64,000 bases of DNA from Carboxylicivirga caseinilyticus (lineage in GTDB: Bacteria > Bacteroidota > Bacteroidia > Bacteroidales > Marinilabiliaceae). The stretch spans positions 56,423 to 120,422 of the forward strand of contig JAFMVE010000012.1 of assembly GCA_025499705.1 (NCBI GenBank), given 5' to 3'. The position numbers and the translations under genes are program-made. Positions 26,105 through 35,445 of this stretch are shown piece by piece. The notes under the pieces are model-generated. The model saw only the letters and a program-made list of their open reading frames with translations, did no database searches and had not been told where the DNA came from. Each line of letters starts with the position of its first letter. The first letter of the stretch is position 1.

Positions 26105-27814
26105 ATGAAGATTTTAAAATATAACTGGCTGATAGGCCTAATTGTAATGTTTGCTCTTGCCAATTGCTCTGAAGATTATTTGGTAAGACCTCCGGAAGAT
26201 GCACTTACCGATGCTGATTTTTATAAAACGGATGAAGAGGTAATGGCTGCAACAGCACCTTTGTATAGTCGTATGTGGTTCGATTATAACGATAAGGCAT
26301 CATATAGTATTGGTGATCTTAGAAGTGGTATTATGATGGCTCCCTGGAATAGCCGTGAATTTGGTGCATTTAATGCAAATGGTGATAACTCGGAAGTTAT
26401 TGCCGGATGGAATGCCTTTTTTACAGTGATTCAACAATCAAACCTTGCTATCAGAAATATAAATACATATGCCACTGAAGATGTTTCGGATAAAGTAAAA
26501 ACAATGGCAATTGCAGAAGCCCGCTTTATGCGTGCATGTGCTTATCGTAATTTGGTTTTAGCCTGGGGAGCTGTTCCAATTATTGAGGATAATATTGAAA
26601 TTATGAATTCTACTGATATTCGAAGAAATACAATTTCAAGTATATGGAAATTCCTAACTTCAGAAATGCGCGATATTATTGATGATTTGCCGGAAGAACC
26701 TTATGTAACTGGTAGAATTACTAAGTATTCGGCTGAAGGTATGTTGGCTCGTTTTTATTTATCAAGAGCGGGTGTTGAATCAAGTGGGGGAGTTCGTAAC
26801 CAAACATATCTGGATAGTGCTAAATATTTCGCTCAGCATGTAATTGATAACAGTGGTAAAGCATTGTTGGAAGATTATCGTTCACTATTCCTTTATCCAT
26901 ATGATAATAACAATGAGTCATTGTTTGAACTGCAATGGGTCTATTCAACATCATGGGGACCAAGTAATTCTGTGCCTGCTTATCTTGCTTATAGTTCAGA
27001 TATCGCAAATGGTGATGGATGGGGTGGAGCTTACAGTGCTTCATGGTATTTTGTTTCCCAGTTTGAAGGAATAAATCAAATTGGAACAACTGGTGATACC
27101 ATAAGAGGAGCAACACTTGATACTCGTTTGTATAATACATTTATGTTGCCAGGTGCCCAATATCCAGAGATTACACAAGATGTTACTCTCGAAGATGGGA
27201 CCGTTACTACACAGGAGTGTATTTATCCAAACAGTACATCTGATTATGCATTTGCCTGTACTAAAAAGTACATCTGCGGTAAAAATGTTGATATAGCCGA
27301 AGGAGCTTCTTCGCAACACTACCCAAACAATACATACATGTTGCGTTTAGCTGAAATGTATCTGATTTATGCGGAAGCTGTGCTGGGTGATAACGAACAG
27401 TCTTCTGATGTAACTGCATTAGAGTATGTAAATATGATTCGTAGAAGAGCTGGCTTGAATAATCTGGCATTGAGTGATGGCGATAAAACATATTTCACTG
27501 CCGATGACTTGTTCAAAGAAAGAACTCTGGAGTTTGGAATGGAAAGTATGTTCATGTACGATTTGAGTAATATTTTCTATTACAACAAAGAAAAAGCATT
27601 GAGCATTTTAAATAGTCAGGATCGAGGATTGTTTGCCATATATGCCGATCAGTTCCCAAATCCAAATTACTGGACTTTTGTAAAAACGTCATGGCATACT
27701 GAGCGTACCATCACAGCTACTGAAGGTAATTTTTATCTACCGATTCCAACAGCTGATTTAGGTAGTATGCCAAGTCTTACATTAGATCCTGTGGATTATT
27801 ATACTGGTAATTAA
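26105..27814 (+). CDS. SusD/RagB-type surface glycan-capture lipoprotein
   Basis: A 569-residue lipoprotein (lipobox ALANC, Cys21, followed by the acidic SEDYL). The SusD features are EDYLVRPPEDALTDADFYKTDEEV at the N-terminus, the TPR-like helical core with AEARFMRACAYRNLVLAWGAVPII, TYMLRLAEMYLIYAEA and LNNLALSDGD, and a C-terminal lobe ending NYWTFVKTSWHTER. It forms the lid of the SusC importer. It is followed at 22 bases by surface glycan-binding proteins. Specificity is not readable from the sequence. Confidence 0.96.
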   Translation: MKILKYNWLIGLIVMFALANCSEDYLVRPPEDALTDADFYKTDEEVMAATAPLYSRMWFDYNDKASYSIGDLRSGIMMAPWNSREFGAFNANGDNSEVIAGWNAFFTVIQQSNLAIRNINTYATEDVSDKVKTMAIAEARFMRACAYRNLVLAWGAVPIIEDNIEIMNSTDIRRNTISSIWKFLTSEMRDIIDDLPEEPYVTGRITKYSAEGMLARFYLSRAGVESSGGVRNQTYLDSAKYFAQHVIDNSGKALLEDYRSLFLYPYDNNNESLFELQWVYSTSWGPSNSVPAYLAYSSDIANGDGWGGAYSASWYFVSQFEGINQIGTTGDTIRGATLDTRLYNTFMLPGAQYPEITQDVTLEDGTVTTQECIYPNSTSDYAFACTKKYICGKNVDIAEGASSQHYPNNTYMLRLAEMYLIYAEAVLGDNEQSSDVTALEYVNMIRRRAGLNNLALSDGDKTYFTADDLFKERTLEFGMESMFMYDLSNIFYYNKEKALSILNSQDRGLFAIYADQFPNPNYWTFVKTSWHTERTITATEGNFYLPIPTADLGSMPSLTLDPVDYYTGN

Positions 27815-27836
27815 AACCCTGAAATTTAAATTGAAA

Positions 27837-28985
27837 ATGATGAAAAATAAATTTCGATATATATATCTAACGTTGATGACGCTTGCATTGGTAATGCTAT
27901 ACAATGCTTGTAGCGACGATGATACACCTGGAACACCAAGCATTGATTACGTTCGTATCACAGATCCCGATTCTGCCGATTCGTTGATTGTAAGTGCTGG
28001 TCAAGGGCAGTTAATTGCCATTATGGGTGAAAATCTTGGAGGAGCCATTAGTATTGAGTTCAATAATATTGAAGCTTCGTTAAGCATACCTTACGTAACC
28101 AATTCATCGATTTTGGTTCGTGTACCAACCGATATTCCAGAGGAAGTAACTAATCAGTTTGTAATTTTCTTTAATGATGGTTATACCCTGACGCATGATT
28201 TTACAGTTGCAATTAATAAACCAAGTGTTACTTCAATGGATTGTGAATATGTGAATGATGGTGGAGTGGCTGTTATTCATGGTAATTATTTCTATGAACC
28301 TATTTCGGTTATTTTCCCTGGAGATTTAGAAGGTGAAATTGTATCAGTTGAAGACGAAACAATTGAAGTGATTGTTCCTGAAGGAGCTACAGAGGGGCAG
28401 ATTTCTGTAAAATCAACCTATGGAACAGGAAGCTCTACATTTATGTTCCGCGACAATCGTAATATCGTAATAAGTAGCGATCCGTTTACCGGATGGTGGA
28501 ATGCTGATTATGTGGTTAGTAATCCGGGTGAAGATGATCCGGAATTGATCAATGGAAATTACATCAGAGTGAATAAAACCATTGGTAGCTGGAGTTGGGT
28601 TGAGGTTGCTGGTGGACCGGCAAGTGCAATGGGTGATATCAGTAAAAACATTCCTGATGAGGCTATTCTACAACCTGGCTTGTATAGTCTTAAGTTTGAG
28701 GTTAATACTTTGTTGCCATACGATAATAATATGATCAAATTTAATTTCGGATTGACATCTGAAAACAATGATGCATATCAGTGGGCACCTCCTTATGATA
28801 CTGAAGGGGAATGGAAAACAGTAACGATTCCATTTGATGAAATGATCACTTCTTATGAAGATGCCGGTTCGGTAATTGAAGTAAGTGAGGAAGGATACTG
28901 GTGTCGTGTGTTGATACACGGAAGTGGTGAGCTTGACTGTGATATCGCCTTTGATAACTTCAGAATTGTGCCTAACAAATATTAA
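27837..28985 (+). CDS. IPT/TIG surface glycan-binding lipoprotein (SGBP), two IPT domains
   Basis: A 382-residue lipoprotein starting at ATG 27837; a second ATG follows at 27840. The lipobox is LYNAC (Cys25), with acidic SDDDT after it, a surface-export pattern. Two IPT/TIG beta-sandwiches (about residues 36-125 and 126-208) precede a C-terminal domain (about 209-382) with FTGWWNADYVV, GSWSWVEVAGG and CDIAFDNFRIVP. This C-terminal type is the glycan-binding domain of SGBP-B proteins such as the B. ovatus xyloglucan binder. It probably captures mannan or xyloglucan at the surface; binding aromatic residues are abundant in the domain. Confidence 0.88.
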   Translation: MMKNKFRYIYLTLMTLALVMLYNACSDDDTPGTPSIDYVRITDPDSADSLIVSAGQGQLIAIMGENLGGAISIEFNNIEASLSIPYVTNSSILVRVPTDIPEEVTNQFVIFFNDGYTLTHDFTVAINKPSVTSMDCEYVNDGGVAVIHGNYFYEPISVIFPGDLEGEIVSVEDETIEVIVPEGATEGQISVKSTYGTGSSTFMFRDNRNIVISSDPFTGWWNADYVVSNPGEDDPELINGNYIRVNKTIGSWSWVEVAGGPASAMGDISKNIPDEAILQPGLYSLKFEVNTLLPYDNNMIKFNFGLTSENNDAYQWAPPYDTEGEWKTVTIPFDEMITSYEDAGSVIEVSEEGYWCRVLIHGSGELDCDIAFDNFRIVPNKY

Positions 28986-28998
28986 GAATTGAATTATT

Positions 28999-31107
28999 AT
29001 GAGAACAAATAATTATAGAAAAATAAGATTCATAACATTGTTGCTGGCAATTCTGTTTGTTAGTTCGATAGGGATCTTATTTACATCGTGTGATAAAGAT
29101 GAAGATACTGGATCTACCAGTGTTGAGCTTTTAAGCTATGGTCCGATGCCAATTGCACGTGGTGCAGAATTACGTTTTATTGGTGAAAACTTTTTGGATG
29201 TAAACAGTATTATATTACCTGATGAAATTGTAATTTCTAAGGTTGATTTTACTGATCATACTGCAACCAGTATTAAATTAATTGTACCACAAGATGCAGT
29301 TGAAGGATATGTATATATGGCAACAGCTAATGACACAATTAAAACGTTAACACAAATTGGATTCGATGAGCCTATATCAATTGACGAATTCTCTCCTGCA
29401 TCACTAAAACCAGGCAGCGAATTGGTAATTACAGGTGATTATCTGAATCTGGTTGGCGAGGTTATTTTTACAAACAGAGTGGTTGTAGATAGCACTCTGT
29501 TTATTACTCAGGAAAGAAAGCAAATTTCGTTAATTGTTCCAGCGGAAGCTCAAACCGGAAAAATTGCGGTGTCGAATGCTGCTGATGATCCAATCGTTGT
29601 TTATTCTGAATCGGAACTTGAAGTAGTAATTCCTGCTATTGATGGTATATCTCCAAATCCTGTTAAATCGGGTACAGAACTTACCATTACAGGTTCTGAT
29701 ATGGATCTGGTTACCCAAATTATTTTCGGAGGTGATGTTACAGTTACAGACTTTACAGTCGTTGATGAATCCACCATAACTGTTACAGTTCCTTTGACTG
29801 CTCAGGATGGTGTGGTCACTCTTAAATTGGCGTCGGATGTTTCTGTAGTATCGGATGATGAGTTAGTAATGGTAATGCCTGAATTAAGTGTTGCGCCAAC
29901 AACCATTAAAAACGGAGAATCTTTAACCGTATCAGGCGAAAATCTGGATTTAATCAGTAGTGTTACCTTTTCAAGTGGTGTTTCAGGTACTATTCAATCC
30001 GGAGGAACTGAAACTGAAATTATGGTTACAGTACCTGATGCTGCAGTGTCGGGAGAGGTGACTTTCTATACTACTTTTGGTAGTGAAATATCAGGTGGAA
30101 CAATTACAATTGTAAATCCTGTTTTGAGCAGCTTTACACCTTTATCTACCAAGCCTAATTCCGACATTGTTATTTCAGGAACCGACCTTGATTTGGTTGC
30201 TTCAATTGTGTTTAGTGGAGGTGTACAGGGAACAGTAGTTGCTCAAAGCGAGACTGAGATTACTGTTACTGTTCCGGTTGGTGCTGTAACGGGAGTAGTT
30301 ACTTTAGTAGCTATTAATGGTGTAGAAGTGGTATCTGTATCAGAATTAGAAGTGCTTCAAAATCTTCCAAACTTTGAGTATTACACTGAGGGAAAAGGAA
30401 CACCCGGTGAAATATTAACACTTAACGGAACCAATATGGATCTGATTAAGGAATTAGTATTTCCGGGCGAGATTGTTGCAACAGCATACGGAGAAAAAAC
30501 CCCAACTAAAGTTGAAGTTTACGTACCCGAAGATGTTACACGAGGAACTGGTCAGATACGTTTGGTAACTTACGAAGGAGAAGAAGGTTATTTGCCCGAA
30601 TTATTCTTTGGAGGAACAGATCCTATCACATCTGAAACTGTTATTCTGGTTGACTATGAACAGCATGGTGATCATAATGGATGGTGGGATGCAGGATGGA
30701 GTGGTAATACATCTATAATTGATGAAGGAGATAATATGTATTTGCATGTTGATGATGTAATTTCTGATGGATGGATAATAAATTGTAATCACCAGGCTAA
30801 TGGGGCTCCTGCTCCGGTGGTTGAGAATGTGGAAAACTACGTTATTAAATTCGATGTTAAAATAGAAGAAGGCGTAACTGGAGCCGAAAATGCATCATTG
30901 ATGTATGTATTAGGTGATGGATGGTACTGGTACGGAACGGGATTAATGCCGGCTACAACAGGTGGCGATTGGGTAACAGTATCGTTGGATGCATCTGCCT
31001 TAGGTTTAAGCGGAACCTTGGATATGTCATCTGGAACTAATGGTTTATATGGAGGTCCTATTCCGGGTGGAATTAGCTTCGACAACTTGCGACTCGATCC
31101 AAAATAA
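28999..31107 (+). CDS. IPT/TIG surface glycan-binding lipoprotein, six IPT domains
   Basis: A 702-residue lipoprotein (lipobox LFTSC, Cys31, then the acidic DKDEDTG). Six IPT/TIG repeats run from about residue 42 to 540; each shows the pattern of a proline-glycine turn, G-x-L-x-L-x-G-x-N/D-L-D-L and a 'VTVP-A--G-V' end strand. The C-terminal glycan-binding domain (about 550-702) has DHNGWWDAGWSG, GWIINCNHQANG, DGWYWYGTGLMP and ISFDNLRLDP, homologous in layout to that of the preceding protein. The long IPT stalk would project the binding domain away from the membrane. It is the last gene before a strong terminator. Confidence 0.88.
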   Translation: MRTNNYRKIRFITLLLAILFVSSIGILFTSCDKDEDTGSTSVELLSYGPMPIARGAELRFIGENFLDVNSIILPDEIVISKVDFTDHTATSIKLIVPQDAVEGYVYMATANDTIKTLTQIGFDEPISIDEFSPASLKPGSELVITGDYLNLVGEVIFTNRVVVDSTLFITQERKQISLIVPAEAQTGKIAVSNAADDPIVVYSESELEVVIPAIDGISPNPVKSGTELTITGSDMDLVTQIIFGGDVTVTDFTVVDESTITVTVPLTAQDGVVTLKLASDVSVVSDDELVMVMPELSVAPTTIKNGESLTVSGENLDLISSVTFSSGVSGTIQSGGTETEIMVTVPDAAVSGEVTFYTTFGSEISGGTITIVNPVLSSFTPLSTKPNSDIVISGTDLDLVASIVFSGGVQGTVVAQSETEITVTVPVGAVTGVVTLVAINGVEVVSVSELEVLQNLPNFEYYTEGKGTPGEILTLNGTNMDLIKELVFPGEIVATAYGEKTPTKVEVYVPEDVTRGTGQIRLVTYEGEEGYLPELFFGGTDPITSETVILVDYEQHGDHNGWWDAGWSGNTSIIDEGDNMYLHVDDVISDGWIINCNHQANGAPAPVVENVENYVIKFDVKIEEGVTGAENASLMYVLGDGWYWYGTGLMPATTGGDWVTVSLDASALGLSGTLDMSSGTNGLYGGPIPGGISFDNLRLDPK

Positions 31108-31127
31108 TTAATTAGATATCATTGAGA

Positions 31128-31162
31128 AGAAAGGTTGTATTTTATATGCAGCCTTTCTTTTT
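31128..31162 (+). terminator. Terminator after the susCD-SGBP operon
   Basis: AGAAAGGTTGTAT (31128-31140) pairs with ATGCAGCCTTTCT (about 31146-31158), with two G-U pairs, followed by a T-run to 31162. It marks the end of the importer operon. Confidence 0.85.
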
Positions 31163-31207
31163 AAATAATACTTGATAAAAAACTATTCAAGAATGAGGAA
31201 ATCATAC

Positions 31208-31238
31208 TTGTCGTAGGATAAATCAGTAGTTAGTTTTG
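31208..31238 (+). promoter_or_regulatory. Putative promoter of the second GH26 operon
   Basis: TTG at 31208-31210, a 20-base spacer and TAGTTTTG at 31231-31238 match the Bacteroidota consensus. The layout repeats that of the first GH26 gene (ATACTTG, 20 bases, TAnTTTTG). A leader of about 90 bases follows before the ATG at 31335. Confidence 0.65.
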
Positions 31239-31260
31239 TGTAAATATTTTATCATTTTAC

Positions 31261-31307
31261 AGATAGTTGAAATTAATATAACTATCTATTATTTAGATCA
31301 GATAGTT
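31261..31307 (+). promoter_or_regulatory. Leader with AGATAGTT/AACTATCT repeats
   Basis: AGATAGTT (31261-31268) and AACTATCT (31280-31287) form a perfect 8-bp inverted repeat with an 11-base loop. A second AGATAGTT at 31300-31307 could pair with the same middle element, giving two mutually exclusive hairpins in the 5' leader. It could equally be a protein-binding site. Confidence 0.45.
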
Positions 31308-31334
31308 GATAAAATTAGTTAATGTAGAGTCTTT

Positions 31335-32717
31335 ATGAAAAAATCACTGTCGTTTTTGTTATTCATGATGTTGATATTATCATGTTCAAATGATAATAAT
31401 GAAGAACCAAAAACTCCCCCTGTTTTTAAAAGCAGTATCCCTGCAGATCAGGAAGAAAATGTTGAAATATCAACTCAAATACAGGTTACATTTAATGAAG
31501 TAGTGTATTTGGTAGATAATTATAATATTACGGTTAATGGAGTGGCGGCCGATGTTACGGAGGCATATACCAAAATAATAATAAACACATCGCTTCTCAA
31601 AGGAAAAGAATATACGATCAGTATTCCCAAGGGATCATTGATAAATATGGATAATGTTTTGTTGGCTGATGATATTGAGTTTTCGTTTAGCACGGTCGAA
31701 GGCCCGGCAACTTCAATTGATGAGAATTTAGTATCTGCCAATGCTTCAACTCAGGCTGTTAATGTTTATAACTTCCTGAGAGAAAACTATGGGAGTAAAT
31801 GCTTATCATCCGTTCATGCTAATGTATCGTGGAATACAAACGAAGCAGAATGGGTAAATTATCATACAGGAAAATATCCGGCCATGACAACGGTTGATTA
31901 TATTCATCTTCCGGCGTCTCCAGCCAACTGGATTGATTATTCTCAAACAACCTTCCTTGAAGAATGGTGGAATAATAATGGATTGATTTGTGCTAACTGG
32001 CACTGGATTGTACCACGTTACGAGGGGCATGCAAATAGCAATGAGTTCACCTATAAACCTGAAGAAACCACTTTTAAAGCATCGAATGTATTGATTGACG
32101 GAACCTGGGAAAATACAATAGCGATGGCCGATTTAGAAAAGTTGGCTGGCTATTTGAAACTTTTGCAGGAGAAAAATATTCCGCTCATCTGGCGACCCTT
32201 TCATGAAGCTGCAGGAAATACTTATGAATATACAAATGGAACAGCCTGGTTTTGGTGGGGATACGAAGGGCCAGATACCTACAAAGCGCTTTGGCAATTT
32301 ATGTTTAATTATTTTGAGGATCAGGGGTTAAATAATTTGATATGGGTATGGACTACTCAAACAAAAGATAATGCATTCTATCCGGGAGATGAGTATGTTG
32401 ATATTGTAGGAAGAGATATTTATACCAATACAGATGCTTCTGATATAGCCTCTCAATATATATCCATACAGGAAACTTATCCTAATAAGATTATAACGTT
32501 GAGTGAAATGGGTGGAGTTTCACCAATATCAGAGCAATGGAGTGCAGGTGCAACCTGGTCGTATTTTATGCCTTGGTATGATTATGATAGAACCAATGTA
32601 ATTAATAGTGATGCTTTTTACCAGACAGATCACTATCATGCTAATATAACATGGTGGACAGACGCTGTTGCCCAAAGCTTTGTAATTACAAGGGATGAGA
32701 TGCCGGATTTAAAGTGA
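31335..32717 (+). CDS. GH26 beta-mannanase with N-terminal Ig-like (SbsA-type) domain, lipoprotein
   Basis: A 460-residue lipoprotein (lipobox LILSC, Cys17, then SNDNNEE, a surface-type signal). Residues about 28-123 form an SbsA-type Ig-like domain (FKSSIPADQEENVEISTQIQ, IPKGSLINMDNVLL). The GH26 catalytic domain (about 135-460) has LICANWHWIVPRYE, LIWRPFHEAAGN with acid/base Glu291, AWFWWG, YPGDEYVDIVGRDIY and ITLSEMGGVS with nucleophile Glu391. The Ig-like domain is closely similar to that of the esterase at 35446-36612. It probably attacks mannan at the cell surface alongside the GH26 at 14918. Confidence 0.94.
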   Translation: MKKSLSFLLFMMLILSCSNDNNEEPKTPPVFKSSIPADQEENVEISTQIQVTFNEVVYLVDNYNITVNGVAADVTEAYTKIIINTSLLKGKEYTISIPKGSLINMDNVLLADDIEFSFSTVEGPATSIDENLVSANASTQAVNVYNFLRENYGSKCLSSVHANVSWNTNEAEWVNYHTGKYPAMTTVDYIHLPASPANWIDYSQTTFLEEWWNNNGLICANWHWIVPRYEGHANSNEFTYKPEETTFKASNVLIDGTWENTIAMADLEKLAGYLKLLQEKNIPLIWRPFHEAAGNTYEYTNGTAWFWWGYEGPDTYKALWQFMFNYFEDQGLNNLIWVWTTQTKDNAFYPGDEYVDIVGRDIYTNTDASDIASQYISIQETYPNKIITLSEMGGVSPISEQWSAGATWSYFMPWYDYDRTNVINSDAFYQTDHYHANITWWTDAVAQSFVITRDEMPDLK

Positions 32718-32736
32718 GAAAACCTTATAGTATTCA

Positions 32737-32767
32737 GGCAGCCTGTAAAAATGCAGGTTGCCCTTTT
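32737..32767 (+). terminator. Intercistronic hairpin after the second GH26 gene
   Basis: GGCAGCCTG (32737-32745) pairs with CAGGTTGCC (32754-32762), followed by CTTTT. The esterase gene starts only 20 bases further on, so it is probably a leaky terminator or stabilising structure. Confidence 0.6.
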
Positions 32768-32786
32768 ATGATTTAAATATTACAAA

Positions 32787-34166
32787 ATGAAACAGACTCG
32801 ATTTTTGCTTGTTGGTTTGCTGGTAATAACTTCTATTACAACTAAAGCCAATGTTTCTTTACCTGCTGTTTTTGCTGATCATATGGTGCTTCAGCAGCAA
32901 AGTGATGTTAAGATATGGGGGTGGGGAAAACCACTGGAAGAAGTAAAACTAAAAGCAGGTTGGAGTGCTGATACCTTGAAAACAGTGGTTAATAATCAGG
33001 GTAAGTGGTCAGTTCAAATTCAGACTCCCAAAGCAGGAGGTCCTTATGAAATTACTATTCAGGGCTATAACTTACTTACATTGAAAGATATTCTGATTGG
33101 AGAAGTTTGGTTATTGTCTGGTCAGTCTAATATGGAATGGACAACAAGGGGAGGAATAATAGGTAAAGAAGAAGCTGTGAAAGAAGCAGATCTTCCTAAT
33201 ATTCGGTTATTTACTGTAACGCCACGCACGGCTTTAAATCCTACCCATGATGTTAGTGGTGAATGGAATGTTTGTACTCCTGAAACCATGTTGGATTTTA
33301 GTTCGGTCGGTTATTTTTTTGGTAAGAAACTGCAAAAAAATCTGGATGTTCCAATTGGAATGATTTGTTCAAGCTGGGGTGGTACACCAGTGGAAGTATG
33401 GATGCCGGAGGAAGTATTAGAAGCAGATTCTCAATTAATAACATCTGCAAAATCTTTAAAGCCAGTACCATGGGGACCGGTTGAACCCGGAAGAGCCTTT
33501 AATGCAATGATTGCACCTATGATGCCATTTCAGTTTGCCGGAGTGCTTTGGTATCAGGGAGAAGCAAATACTGCCAATCCATCAACTTATACCGCAATGT
33601 TGCAGACCATGATTAAATCGTGGAGAGCCGGCTTTGAAAAAGATTTACCTTTCTATTTTGCTCAGATTGCTCCATGGAATGGTTATGGAGGTACTTCAGG
33701 AGTTGAAATCAGAGAAGCTCAAAGAAAGGCTTTGAGTCTTGCAAAAACCGGTATGGTAATGACCAGTGATATTGGAGATACCATTGATATTCATCCACGG
33801 AATAAGAAAGATGTGGGGCTGCGTTTTGCTAATCTGGCTTTAAATCAAACCTATGGTAAAACTGATTTGCCAATTTATGGGCCGCAATATTCATCTTATC
33901 AGGTTAAAGGAACCAAAGTAACTGTTTTGTTTGATCATGCCGATGGATTAAATGTTAAGGGTGATGCACTATCGTTATTTGAAGTGAAGGACCAAAATGG
34001 AGAATGGCATAAGACAAAGGCAAAAATCAGAAAAAATACTGTGGTTTTAGGTAGTAAGGTGAAAGAACCGGTTGCTGTGCGATTTGCATGGACTAATGCA
34101 GCTACACCTGGCTTGTTTAACAGTGATAATTTACCTGCATCCTGTTTTAATACCGATATGCCATAA
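32787..34166 (+). CDS. SGNH-type carbohydrate acetylesterase (sialate O-acetylesterase family)
   Basis: A 459-residue exported enzyme with a signal peptide ending near TTKANV (residue 22). An N-terminal beta-domain (LPAVFADHMVLQQQSDVKIWGWG) precedes the SGNH hydrolase: WLLSGQSNMEW with catalytic Ser114, SSWGGTPVEVWMP, FAGVLWYQGEAN and the D-x-H pair in DTIDIHPRNKKDVG. The family (PF03629, '9-O-acetylesterase') acts on acetylated sugars. In a mannan locus the most likely substrate is O-acetyl mannan or its oligosaccharides. Specificity is inferred from neighbours. It is 39 bases before the 2-epimerase gene. Confidence 0.9.
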   Translation: MKQTRFLLVGLLVITSITTKANVSLPAVFADHMVLQQQSDVKIWGWGKPLEEVKLKAGWSADTLKTVVNNQGKWSVQIQTPKAGGPYEITIQGYNLLTLKDILIGEVWLLSGQSNMEWTTRGGIIGKEEAVKEADLPNIRLFTVTPRTALNPTHDVSGEWNVCTPETMLDFSSVGYFFGKKLQKNLDVPIGMICSSWGGTPVEVWMPEEVLEADSQLITSAKSLKPVPWGPVEPGRAFNAMIAPMMPFQFAGVLWYQGEANTANPSTYTAMLQTMIKSWRAGFEKDLPFYFAQIAPWNGYGGTSGVEIREAQRKALSLAKTGMVMTSDIGDTIDIHPRNKKDVGLRFANLALNQTYGKTDLPIYGPQYSSYQVKGTKVTVLFDHADGLNVKGDALSLFEVKDQNGEWHKTKAKIRKNTVVLGSKVKEPVAVRFAWTNAATPGLFNSDNLPASCFNTDMP

Positions 34167-34205
34167 GTATTTGTAGAAGGTCAAAAGCATAGAACACTTT
34201 TAAGA

Positions 34206-35408
34206 ATGAAAACAGAAGAAATGAAAAATATGATCCAGGAGATGGATCAGGAGTTGAAAGAGATATTAAAGTTTTGGGCGGATCACTCATTGGACACTGT
34301 AAGAGGAGGATTTATCGGGGAAACAGACCGTGCCGGAGATAAAAAAGAAGATGCAGATAAAGGTGCAGTATTAAATGCCCGATTGTTATGGACCTTTTCT
34401 GCAGCCTGTAATTTTTATGGAGATAAGAAGTATCTGGAATTAGCTGACAGGGCTTATGACTATCTTATGACTTATTTCTGGGATAAGAAAAATGGTGGTT
34501 TATACTGGGCCGTTGATTCAAAAGGTGAGGTATCCAATAAACGTAAGCAGGCATATGCTCAGGGATTTGGTATTTATGGATTATCAGAATACTATAAAGC
34601 ATCGGGCAAGAAAGAAGCTCTGGAAAGTTCCATTGAATTATATCAACTTATTGAGAAATATTTCAAGGATGATGAGTTGGGAGGTTACATTGAAGCTTTG
34701 GATGATGATTGGACACCATTGGAGGATATGCGTTTAAGTTTAAAAGATGCCAACGAACCAAAGTCGATGAATACGCATCTCCACATAATTGAACCTTATA
34801 CCAATTTATATCGAATGTGGCCGGATGCTGATCTTAAAAAACGTATTCAGCATTTACTTGAAGTTTTCAGAGATCATATCATTAATCAGGAGACTGCACA
34901 TTTTCAGTTATTCTTCGATATGGACTGGACAGTAAAATCTGAGATTGTGTCTTATGGTCATGATATTGAAGGTGCATGGTTATTGACTGAGGCGGCTCAT
35001 GAAATACATGATGAAGAACTGTTAAGCCAAATGAAGGAAATTGGAAAACGCATGGTGGATGTTACCATTAAGGAGGGTATGGATAGCGATGGAAGTGTTT
35101 TCTATGAAAAAGAAGATGGTCATCTGGATACTGATAAACATTGGTGGCCGCAAGCCGAAGCCATGGTTGGTTTAATGGATGTATATCAAAATACAGGCGA
35201 TATGGCTTATCTGGAAGCTATTCAGAAAGTGTGGGATTTTATCAAATCGTATGTAAAAGACAAAGAAAATGGTGAGTGGTTTGGTAAAGTAAAAGCAAAT
35301 GGGCAACCGGTACTGGAAGATTGTAAAATTGGATTCTGGAAATGTCCATACCATAATTCAAGAGCTTTGCTGGAAGTGATTAACAGACTAAAAACCATAA
35401 ATAACTAA
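34206..35408 (+). CDS. N-acylglucosamine/cellobiose 2-epimerase family: mannobiose 2-epimerase
   Basis: A 400-residue cytoplasmic (alpha/alpha)6-barrel enzyme with no signal peptide. It would convert beta-1,4-mannobiose to mannosyl-beta-1,4-glucose, the substrate of the GH130 enzyme in this locus. Family motifs are GGFIGETDRAG, ARLLWTFSAACNFYG, KQAYAQGFGIYGLSEYYK, MNTHLHIIEPYTNLYR, VSYGHDIEGAWLL and DKHWWPQAEAMVG, which carry the two catalytic histidines, and FWKCPYHNSRALLEV at the end. Cellobiose 2-epimerases share these motifs. Mannobiose is favoured by context, as in the B. fragilis pathway. Confidence 0.92.
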   Translation: MKTEEMKNMIQEMDQELKEILKFWADHSLDTVRGGFIGETDRAGDKKEDADKGAVLNARLLWTFSAACNFYGDKKYLELADRAYDYLMTYFWDKKNGGLYWAVDSKGEVSNKRKQAYAQGFGIYGLSEYYKASGKKEALESSIELYQLIEKYFKDDELGGYIEALDDDWTPLEDMRLSLKDANEPKSMNTHLHIIEPYTNLYRMWPDADLKKRIQHLLEVFRDHIINQETAHFQLFFDMDWTVKSEIVSYGHDIEGAWLLTEAAHEIHDEELLSQMKEIGKRMVDVTIKEGMDSDGSVFYEKEDGHLDTDKHWWPQAEAMVGLMDVYQNTGDMAYLEAIQKVWDFIKSYVKDKENGEWFGKVKANGQPVLEDCKIGFWKCPYHNSRALLEVINRLKTINN

Positions 35409-35445
35409 TTGTCTTTTTATAGTTAACCTAAATGATTTGAATACA

